Origin: an uncultured Candidatus Altimarinota bacterium
Lineage (GTDB): Bacteria > Patescibacteriota > Gracilibacteria > BD1-5 > UBA2023
Direction of reading: 5' to 3'
DNA: 8,556 bases
Assembly (NCBI GenBank): GCA_938036655.1
Contig: CALHQS010000037.1
Coordinates: 1-8,556, forward strand
The position numbers and the translations under genes were made by a program. Position 1 is the stretch's first letter. The number at the start of each line of letters is the position of its first letter. Shown piece after piece: positions 1 through 6,123 of the stretch. The notes under the pieces were generated by a model. The model saw only the letters and a program-made list of their open reading frames with translations. It searched no databases and was not told the origin of the DNA.

Positions 1-458
1 ACACTCGCCAAAGCAGAGTCCCCAACATCAGCACGCTCTTTTCCGATGTACAAAATCACTTCACGATACACATGTATTTCACGAGAAATACTTCCTGTAC
101 AATTGTACGAAGCATTTTTCCCAGGCGTAAAAGTAATCGTCGCGATTCCTGGTTCCATATTGAAAGTATGGGAAAATTTGGAATTTACCACTTCCACATC
201 TTCAATATAGTCGCCCATTTGTACACGGAAAAGGCCAACTGGCGCCACAGAGCCATTGTTATCAACCAAGCTGTATTCATGAACTGTTCCGATGCGAACC
301 TGATTCGCCCCAGAAATTCCTAAAACATCGCTACATTTTGGAAAATTGAGAGTATCAATCGCACCTGTCGCGGTTTCAGAAATTTCGATGGAAGTATTTT
401 CTTGCGCAAAAATCCCAAACGGAACGAGCAAAAAAATGAGAAAATAAATAAAACGCAT
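1..458 (-). CDS. Exported beta-sandwich (PKD-like) protein, N-terminal 152 residues; runs off left edge
   Basis: An open frame starts at the ATG at 456-458 and runs leftward without a stop to the window edge, so only the first 152 codons are visible. The protein opens with a short basic N-terminus and a hydrophobic core (MRFIYFLIFLLVPFGIFA), a signal peptide probably cut just before QENTS. The following 120 residues alternate short beta-strand-like runs. The segment around HTFNMEPGIATITFTPG, followed later by SREIHVYREV, resembles the end of a PKD/Ig-type domain. Two cysteines (in FPKCSD and SYNCTG) could form a disulfide outside the cell. It starts 5 nt after the stop of the ATP-grasp/carboxypeptidase gene and must be co-transcribed with it. 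In proteobacterial alpha-L-glutamate-ligase-like operons a partner is a membrane protein with an inactive transglutaminase and seven helices; whether this is the equivalent cannot be seen from this fragment. No UGA codon occurs in it. Confidence 0.8.
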   Translation of the reverse strand, partial: MRFIYFLIFLLVPFGIFAQENTSIEISETATGAIDTLNFPKCSDVLGISGANQVRIGTVHEYSLVDNNGSVAPVGLFRVQMGDYIEDVEVVNSKFSHTFNMEPGIATITFTPGKNASYNCTGSISREIHVYREVILYIGKERADVGDSALAS

Positions 459-463
459 ATTTT

Positions 464-2794
464 TTAAAGTTTAGCAATAAGTGGCAAATCAGAAATTTTT
501 ATTTTTCCAAAATACAGAAGGCTCGCATCACCGCCATTTTCGACCCATTCGTTCACGAGATGGTAGCCATCAAGATAAATTTTGTCTTTCTGATAGGAAT
601 TTCCAGGAATTCCAGAAACCGAAGTATTTTGAATTCCGCGTTTGAATCGAGACGCTGAGGAAAAAATTTTTTCGAGTGAGCGCTCAGGATAGATGGATCG
701 CAAAAGCCCAACCAACTGCGAAAACGACAATTCATCGGCGTGTGCAACAAGATAATAGTTAAAAAACATAGCATTTTTCTCATAATTATCTGGTAATTTT
801 TGGAACGATTTGTACACGGCGAGCCCTTCTTCATCACGCAAATAATATCCAACGCCCGTTTCAAAAATTTCGAGACCCGTTTTTTTCCCCGCTAAATATC
901 GTTGCAAATGTACGCCCAACTCGTGTTCGAGAATCGCTGGAAGTTCATTTTTGGCGATTTTCGCATTGGCAGAAATATTGATATGAACGCCATTTTTCTT
1001 GTACGCCACCGCCATTCGTGAGTAAGTCGTCTCAGAAATTTTTACCGGAATTTCGTCAATATTTTTGGATTTCAAAAAATTTTCCACCTCAACCTGAATC
1101 TCATCCAGCGACAAAATTTTCCCAAGAATTTTTTCAGAATTTTGTGATTTTTTTGAAGATTTTTCAAAAACTTTTTTCGATGCTTGCTCAAGAAGTGACG
1201 AATTGATGGCACCAAAAAGCTTGGTATTGTATTCAGCAATTTTTGGATAATCAGAATTTTTGTACGCAAGTACGAGATTTTTGCGATCGCACAATTCTTG
1301 CAATTTTTCAGAAAAAATTTTCTTAAGCTCAGAATCTTTGGCTCCAAGCAACGAAATTTCATTTTCCAAATCCGCAAAAAGCACATCCATATCAGCAAAG
1401 GCCTCTTCCGTCGGAAATTTGTATTCAAAGGTTGGATTGTATTCGTGCGGATTATTGAGAAAATTGTGCAATTCCGCAGAATAATTTTGTGGGCGCAAAA
1501 TAGCAGACAAATTGAGCTTGCGAGCCAAAGTATGCATTTTGTCGTCAATATCGTGAATCTGAGGCGAAAATCGTGAATTCTGATGCGTATTGACTGGAAT
1601 AATCGTCGGTGCAATGAGACAATCCGCAAGGTCCGCCTGACCGAGAATTACAAGATTTTTTTCGTTATTTTCAAGAATTTTTTCAATTTTTCTGAGAGAA
1701 AGCTGAACTCCATCAGGAAACTGAATCACTGATTCACGCGCAAAATATTTTTTGAGATTGGAAGAAATAGCCGTCTCCTGAGCATTTGGATCAACTTTGA
1801 CAGTGATTTCAACACCACGAACGCTCGCCTGCTGTGCAAAACGAATAATTTTTTTCCCAACCGCACCACTTGAAACCGCGCTATGAAACAGGGATTTTGC
1901 GATTTCTACGCCTTTTTCTGGGGATTTGATTTTGAGGTCATCCACCTGTTCAAGGCGTTTAGCAAGTGGAACGAGATTTACATTCTGGATTTCGAGCCCA
2001 GCACGAGCGTTGATTTCAAGCAATTTTGGACCATTTTTGGTAATCACCCAGTCCAGCGCTAAATATCCCAGCCCTGTATAGAACTGAATCTGTGATGAAT
2101 ACAGCAAAATATTATCCCAAAAAGGCACAATCGCCCCTTTGAGATGCTCATATCCATCAGGAAATTTTTCTTTGAAACTTTTTTTATTTTGAAAAAAACT
2201 CATCACCTCGCCATTCGCGATATTGAGCCCAAGCCCGATACCACCCTGCGCGAGATTTGCCTTTCCACCAGAGGCCTCCGTTGGCATTCGCACCATCGAA
2301 GTGATAGGTACATAATTGTACACAATCATACGAATATCCGCCAAACCATGACGACAAAACTTAGAAAAATCACGCCCTGGTCGCAAAAGTTCCTCAACCA
2401 CGACTTTATCATGATTACCATAGAGTGAAAAAGCCCCCCCAAGTATGTCTATCATATGCAGTCGAATCTCATCTTCCGTCCAAACTCGACCATCAATGAC
2501 AAATTTTCCAGCTTTTGTTTTTTTCACAATCAAAATCCCCTGCCCCTTACTTCCCTTGTTTGGCTTGATTACAAAGGCATTTTCAGGAATAGAGTCAAAA
2601 GAAAAATTATTGAGTTCCGTCTGCGAATCCAACACCGCGTATGTCTCCGCGAAAGGAATTCCCCGCCCTGAGAGAAAATTCTTGGTTTTGAGCTTGCTAT
2701 CGGCGAGCGAAACGGATTCTCCGATATTTTTGGTGCGAATATATTTGAGGTTTCGAGCGTTCATCCCGAGCACTCCGTGAGAGAAAAATTTCAT
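464..2794 (-). CDS. ATP-grasp (alpha-L-glutamate-ligase-like) fused to DUF1704/MATCAP-type zinc carboxypeptidase
   Basis: This 776-residue protein has at least two recognisable enzyme modules. Residues 1-270 look like the RimK-related alpha-L-glutamate-ligase-like/sugar-transfer ATP-grasp family: an N-terminal GVLGMNARN stretch, LADSKLKTK (30-38), a nucleotide-binding strand and glycine loop (VIKPNKGSKGQG, 75-86), VVVEELL (131-137), and metal-binding candidates D248, E260 and N262 in the LDWV and LLEINARAG stretches. Residues 320-400 hold a small domain around KVDPNAQETAI. Residues 430-776 look like the DUF1704 (QEGLA/MATCAP) metallopeptidase family: HELGVH at 624-629 gives the HExxH zinc motif (H624, E625, H628) and EEGLA at 655-659 supplies the likely third ligand. 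Residues 536-580 are a Lys/Ser-rich linker. It is probably cytoplasmic, with no signal peptide. The ATG at 2794 is chosen because an in-frame TAA lies two codons upstream and the GVLGMNARN motif is retained. It heads an operon with the exported protein 5 nt downstream. None of its 51 glycines uses UGA. The substrate is unknown; ligation and trimming of amino acids on a peptide or protein is inference. Confidence 0.88.
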   Translation of the reverse strand: MKFFSHGVLGMNARNLKYIRTKNIGESVSLADSKLKTKNFLSGRGIPFAETYAVLDSQTELNNFSFDSIPENAFVIKPNKGSKGQGILIVKKTKAGKFVIDGRVWTEDEIRLHMIDILGGAFSLYGNHDKVVVEELLRPGRDFSKFCRHGLADIRMIVYNYVPITSMVRMPTEASGGKANLAQGGIGLGLNIANGEVMSFFQNKKSFKEKFPDGYEHLKGAIVPFWDNILLYSSQIQFYTGLGYLALDWVITKNGPKLLEINARAGLEIQNVNLVPLAKRLEQVDDLKIKSPEKGVEIAKSLFHSAVSSGAVGKKIIRFAQQASVRGVEITVKVDPNAQETAISSNLKKYFARESVIQFPDGVQLSLRKIEKILENNEKNLVILGQADLADCLIAPTIIPVNTHQNSRFSPQIHDIDDKMHTLARKLNLSAILRPQNYSAELHNFLNNPHEYNPTFEYKFPTEEAFADMDVLFADLENEISLLGAKDSELKKIFSEKLQELCDRKNLVLAYKNSDYPKIAEYNTKLFGAINSSLLEQASKKVFEKSSKKSQNSEKILGKILSLDEIQVEVENFLKSKNIDEIPVKISETTYSRMAVAYKKNGVHINISANAKIAKNELPAILEHELGVHLQRYLAGKKTGLEIFETGVGYYLRDEEGLAVYKSFQKLPDNYEKNAMFFNYYLVAHADELSFSQLVGLLRSIYPERSLEKIFSSASRFKRGIQNTSVSGIPGNSYQKDKIYLDGYHLVNEWVENGGDASLLYFGKIKISDLPLIAKL

Positions 2795-2812
2795 AAGTTT
2801 TTAGTTTCGTTC

Positions 2813-2840
2813 ATTGTAAAGCAGATGAAAAAATTGTCAA
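2813..2840 (-). promoter_or_regulatory. Predicted sigma70-type promoter of the ATP-grasp/carboxypeptidase operon
   Basis: On the minus strand a perfect -35 box TTGACA (plus positions 2835-2840) is followed after 16 nt by TACAAT (2813-2818). The expected start of transcription is about 2806, which leaves only around a dozen bases before the ATG at 2794. The message would be nearly leaderless, consistent with the absence of a Shine-Dalgarno motif. Confidence 0.55.
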
Positions 2841-2866
2841 ATTTAAGAAAAATTTTTCTTAAATTT
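2839..2866. repeat. Perfect 28-bp palindrome next to the leftward -35 box
   Basis: The 14-base arm AAATTTAAGAAAAA (2839-2852) is followed immediately by its exact complement (2853-2866) with no spacer. It overlaps the outer two bases of the leftward -35 hexamer (2835-2840). The position suits a dimeric regulator's operator or an UP-like element. As RNA it could fold only with a small opened loop and would be weak because it contains a single G-C pair per arm. Confidence 0.7.
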
Positions 2867-3048
2867 TTACTGTCACCATTTTCCAAAATTTCATATCTTA
2901 CAAATTTTTTGTTCAATATTGACGACAAAATTTTTTCCCTGTTTTCAAAAATTCTAGACAAAAAAATGTATTTTTGGCTTATCAATCATTTTTTGGAGAA
3001 AATTTTTCTCAATTTTTTCTTGTGTCAAAAATTTCTCTCAACTTATAT

Positions 3049-3076
3049 TTGACAAAATAAAATAATATTGTAAAAT
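3049..3076 (+). promoter_or_regulatory. Predicted sigma70-type promoter of the surface-protein gene
   Basis: TTGACA at 3049-3054 and TAAAAT at 3071-3076 are separated by 16 nt, the same spacing as the divergent promoter. Transcription would begin near 3083, giving a leader of roughly 60 nt that contains the hairpin at 3085-3109. Confidence 0.5.
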
Positions 3077-3084
3077 TATTTTAA

Positions 3085-3109
3085 TTTATGCTCATTATTT
3101 CAGCATAAA
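3085..3109 (+). promoter_or_regulatory. Hairpin at the start of the 5' leader
   Basis: TTTATGCT (3085-3092) and AGCATAAA (3102-3109) form a perfect 8-bp stem with a 9-nt loop. It would lie at the extreme 5' end of the predicted transcript and about 32 nt before the ATG at 3142. It could stabilise the mRNA or act in DNA as an operator half-site pair; there is no direct evidence for either. Confidence 0.4.
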
Positions 3110-3141
3110 CTGCATTTATCTTTATTCTTTACTATTATCTT

Positions 3142-4494
3142 ATGGGAATAAATAATCGAAACAAACTGGCTGGAGCTATCGTAACGGCAGCACTTGCTGT
3201 ATCGCCAGCACACGCCAAAAGTCCACAAATGGAAAAAGTAACTCAGGACACGCAGGCACGCGTAGCGGCGCTTCAGACTGATGTTGCGGCGAATGGAGAA
3301 CGCGAACTTCGCCCTGTAAATGTTGTAAATGCTCAGGTGAGTGTAAATCATCAGCAGAGTCAGACAGCACCAGCGATGGGAGTGTCTGTGGGGAAAGGAA
3401 ATGTAGCGTTTAATGCTGGAGGAACTGCTGGAAAAGAATACAATAATGGATTCGTGGCTGGTGGTGTGGCAGGAGATACTGTGTATGGAATGGGTAGTAT
3501 TTCTACTTCTCGTGGAAAGTATGGGGTTCGAGGATATGGTGCTTCTGCGGAAGTGGGAATGGTTCCAGATGGTTCTGTGGTGCATCATGCAGAAGGACAT
3601 GTGATTCATCATGAGGCACGAGACAAACAGATTGGAGAAAATGTATTTTTTGAAGGTGGACAGAAAACAACAGTTGGTGGAAGTGTTGGGTTCAATACGA
3701 CTGCCAATGGTGTGACGAGAGTGGGAGTGGATCACACCAAGAGAACTTTTGGAAAGAATGAGACTATTGGATGGGTGTCTCATACAGAATATTTGCCAGG
3801 CTATGGTGCTCGTGTGGGAGTGAGTAGTGCGACGAATGGAGAAATTTCATTGACGGCACTAAAGGATTTGTCTTCTCGTGTGACAGGATTGGTGAGTGCG
3901 GGAACCAATGTGAAGCATCATGGAGGAAACTTTGTGATGGCGGGAGTGAGAGTGGCATGGGATGGAAAAAATCCAAGTATTGGATACAAGCCAACGAATG
4001 CTCATGATGTGATGCATGATCGTGTGATGAATCTTCATGCAGGATCTCCTGAGGTGGTGCAGGATCCAGTAGCTTTGGGAAGAATTGTGAAATTGGAGGA
4101 AGTGAACAAAGGACCTTCTCCAGAACAACTCCGCAAGCAAAAAGAAGAAGCAATGCAGAAAGAGTTGGAAGAAGTAGTGAAGCAGATACCGGGGGATAGA
4201 ATCATAGCCGCTGATATCGATGATGTATGAGAAAACGGCTGGTATAAGGTTGTGGAACTTAATCTTCCACAAGGTGCAAGAGTAGAAAATCTTAAAGTAG
4301 AAGGGGAAGACCAACAACAATTCCAAAATTTTGAGCAGTTTGTAAAAATGGAAAACAATAAAATTCTTTATACTTTATCAAGATGATCCGGGGAAACGAA
4401 AGCCACAATTACTGGAAAAATTGTTTATGAGAAAGATGGGGTGCAACAGGAAAAAGAGTTTACTTCTATTCTTCGATGAATACACTATTTTTAA
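3142..4494 (+). CDS. Secreted Gly-rich, beta-strand-rich surface protein (450 aa with UGA as Gly)
   Basis: I do not recognise the family. The N-terminus (GINNRNKLAGAIVTAALA then VSPAHAKS) is a clear signal peptide, with a likely cut after AHA at residue 25. Residues 75-280 are rich in Gly and short alternating strands, ending with strand-like pairs around GLVSAGTNVKHHGG and FVMAGVRVAWDG, which looks like a beta-barrel or beta-solenoid. A histidine cluster lies at 148-157 (HH...H..HH). Residues 315-348 are charged and helical, possibly a coiled coil. A C-terminal domain occupies about 350-450. In-frame TGA codons occur at 4228-4230, 4384-4386 and 4477-4479 (codons 363, 415, 446). The frame is sensible across each one, and the first real stop is TAA at 4492-4494, within the terminator stem. 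A standard-code call would stop at 4230 and lose 88 residues. The first 362 codons hold about 47 glycines and no UGA, while the last 88 use UGA for 3 of 9. It is transcribed alone from the divergent promoter. Confidence 0.85.
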
Positions 4495-4526
4495 AATAAA
4501 ATACCGATTTCTCGGTATTTTATTTT
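4493..4526. terminator. Bidirectional intrinsic terminator between convergent genes
   Basis: Positions 4493-4507 (AAAATAAAATACCGA) pair perfectly with 4512-4526 to give a 15-bp stem and a 4-nt loop (TTTC). The arm ends with T-rich sequence on both strands, so it can terminate transcription in both directions. The TAA stop of the rightward gene (4492-4494) overlaps its left end, and the TAA of the leftward gene (plus 4520-4522) lies inside its right arm. Confidence 0.88.
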
Positions 4527-5407
4527 CTAAAAATGAGTGTCAGGTTTTTTGTGAAATATGTATTTCATCTAGATCATCAGAATTGTATTGATGTGGCTCA
4601 TTGAGTTTGAATATTGTTCTCTGTATAACAATTATTCCCACAATTATTATAAAGAGAATAAACATACCTTGTCGGATTTCAATTTGTTGTGTTAGTATGA
4701 ATTTGCATTATGGGTCAGATGTTTGCAATTCATTCAAAAGGATTATCTGAGAGTGTCTGAATTTTTGAGTCCTGTAGAACATCCCTTAAATCGGGAATCA
4801 AATCATTATTTAAGTTCAGTGTTCCATAATAGTATTGGTTGTTTTCGGGTTTTCACTCTATATCAATCTCTGTTTCCTTCATCTTACCATCCCTTCCTTT
4901 ATACACTATTTTTCCACCTTTTGGTGTGAGTGTAGCAACAGCCACAACATTTCCTGCTTGACACATTTCATTGGGGTCTGTGACATTGGGCCAGAAGATG
5001 GTTTTTTGTGAGTTGTTTCCTGTTGGACAGAATGTTAGGTTTTCTCGGATTTCTTGTGGAGCGATGATATTTTTTTCTTGGAGAATTTTTTCGTCTGCTG
5101 GGTTATTGGTGATGAGTTCGTTGAGGTAGATGAGGTCTTTTTTGGTGAAGTTGAGGATGGTATCGTTATTGCCTGAGAGGCAGTAGCGATTTGTGTTTTG
5201 TGGGAAGAGATTTTTTGTGTTATGGGATTGGACATTGAAGGAGGAACATTTGGGGAGGTCTTGCATTTGAGGGTTTATACCTCGTGTTCATGGGAGTTGC
5301 ACAAATCCTCCATGGCCTTGTGATTGGTAGATAGTGATATTGTCTCATTGGAGGGCGATGCTGGTTCCTCGGACTCCAGCGATGACTCAGGAGTTTTCGA
5401 ATTTCAC
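4520..5407 (-). CDS. UGA-rich hypothetical protein with FecR-like GVRGT motif; 5' end apparently lost
   Basis: With UGA read as Gly, an open frame runs to TAA at 4520-4522 through eleven in-frame TGA codons (at 5387, 5345, 5288, 4853, 4730, 4715, 4679, 4598, 4577, 4574 and 4565). Read in the standard code it shrinks to 137 residues. From the GTG at 5407 it gives about 295 residues; TTG at 5410 is equally possible, and the first ATG is only at 5266. The start is not convincing: no signal peptide, no promoter and no ribosome site, although the next features look extracellular. GVIAGVRGTSIAL near the N-terminus resembles the late core strand of FecR domains, whose first half would normally precede it. 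The rest is Asn/Gln-rich with at least seven scattered cysteines, including pairs in NNCGNNC, consistent with an exported protein. Low-complexity ends such as FGGSRGN are normal for its C-terminus. It lies just past the terminator of the pilin operon, so it may be a beheaded remnant. The function is unknown. Confidence 0.65.
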
Positions 5408-5420
5408 CAAAAATTTCCCA

Positions 5421-5452
5421 AAAATAAAATCCCCTTTCGAGGATTTTATTTT
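5421..5452 (-). terminator. Intrinsic terminator of the pilin operon
   Basis: AAAATAAAATCC (5421-5432) pairs perfectly with GGATTTTATTTT (5441-5452), a 12-bp stem with an 8-nt loop. The pilin TAA stop (plus 5446-5448) is inside the stem. The arms begin with the same ten bases as those of the 4493-4526 terminator, so the two belong to one structural family. It could work in both directions, but only the leftward pilin transcript clearly reaches it. Confidence 0.85.
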
Positions 5453-6123
5453 TCATACAGAGATTTCCAGTTGGTAACATCAGCAACGAGTGAAACACTT
5501 CGAGGCCTCTCGTTGAACCAATGCACAGAAACTTCAACCTTCATCGTGGTTTCGGTTTTTTCTTTAATCTGAACTTCACGACTAAAAATAGAACGACAAT
5601 CACGAAAACTTCCAGCAGAATTACCGATATTGACACAAGTCTTGGACTGGTCATAGCCATTCTTGCCCGCATACCAACCATCTTTTGTGATACCAATCTG
5701 AAAGCGCGCGGCTGACGCTGTAAATCCAGTATTCCAGTCGCCTGCCGTAGTGGATTCGAGTTTCCAAAGACCATTTTCACTATACAGAATATATGATCCA
5801 TTCTCAATTTTATTGCCATTAGCACCATTGAGACACATAGGGTCGTAGTTGAGAGAATCCCAGCATTTGGTGCGACTACTCGAAAATCTGAGCCAATTGG
5901 TGTTGCGAATATTGTACATCGCTTCGATACCTTCACGCGCGAGTGCAACAGCCTTGATGCGCGCCTCAGCGTCGCGTGCAAAAACGAGACTTTGCGAAAG
6001 TGTATGAAAAAAAGCCGTCAATGCCAATGATACAACCAAAAGCATCGCCATCAGCTCGATGAGAGTCGCTCCTTTTCTATTAGTTCGAAGGGAAAAGCGG
6101 TGAATCTGAGTTATTATTCGCAT
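5446..6123 (-). CDS. Type IV pilin-like protein (prepilin N-terminal cleavage/methylation motif)
   Basis: The 225-residue product begins with an 18-residue basic leader ending RTNRKG, followed by ATLIELMAMLLVVSLALTAFF. This is the class III prepilin signal: cleavage between G18 and A19, the conserved Glu at mature position 5 (E23), and one hydrophobic helix that serves as membrane anchor and pilus core. The helix continues to about residue 75 with ALAREGIEAMYNIRNTNW, and a beta-rich globular head follows. Four cysteines (87, 97, 163, 176) could make two disulfides. A membrane prepilin peptidase such as the pilD product encoded at 8163-8483 would process it. Its ATG lies 44 nt inside the upstream FecR-like gene, and no alternative start preserves the prepilin leader, so translational coupling is likely. 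It is the last gene before the stem-loop terminator. It could be a major pilin or a minor pseudopilin of PilV type; the length and single copy do not decide. No UGA codon is used among its 14 glycines. Confidence 0.9.
   Translation of the reverse strand: MRIITQIHRFSLRTNRKGATLIELMAMLLVVSLALTAFFHTLSQSLVFARDAEARIKAVALAREGIEAMYNIRNTNWLRFSSSRTKCWDSLNYDPMCLNGANGNKIENGSYILYSENGLWKLESTTAGDWNTGFTASAARFQIGITKDGWYAGKNGYDQSKTCVNIGNSAGSFRDCRSIFSREVQIKEKTETTMKVEVSVHWFNERPRSVSLVADVTNWKSLYEK

Larger units (their letters stand above)
2795..3141. promoter_or_regulatory. AT-rich divergent intergenic control region
   Basis: The 347 bases between the leftward ATP-grasp gene and the rightward surface-protein gene show no convincing coding sequence. 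They are dominated by A and T runs. They contain a promoter for each flanking gene, a perfect 28-bp palindrome, a near-palindrome at 2996-3010 (GAGAAAA, one base, TTTTCTC) and a leader hairpin at 3085-3109. TTGACA/TGTCAA words recur at 2835, 3023 (minus sense) and 3049 (plus sense). Neither flanking start codon has a Shine-Dalgarno sequence. Confidence 0.6.

Noticed and set aside
72..323. Rightward 83-residue open frame
   Set aside because: It is the complement of the exported partial gene, which has a signal peptide and coding character; the rightward frame has neither.
1018..1340. Dense repeats of AATTTTT and AAAAATT words
   Set aside because: They arise from Lys, Asn, Phe and Ile codons in the linker and peptidase parts of the fusion protein; no regular period or CRISPR-like spacing was seen.
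2777..3052. Rightward 91-residue open frame in the divergent region
   Set aside because: Composed of Lys, Phe, Leu and Ile from A/T runs, starts inside the ATP-grasp gene and covers promoter and palindrome; no domain or initiation signal.
3142..4230. Ending the rightward surface protein at the TGA at 4228-4230
   Set aside because: The frame stays protein-like for 87 more codons, ends in TAA exactly at the terminator, and other genes in the window also need UGA as a sense codon.
3100..4358. Several leftward open frames opposite the surface-protein gene (for example 3100-3783 and 3859-4326)
   Set aside because: They are His/Ser/Cys-rich shadows of the Gly/His-rich gene on the plus strand with no domains.
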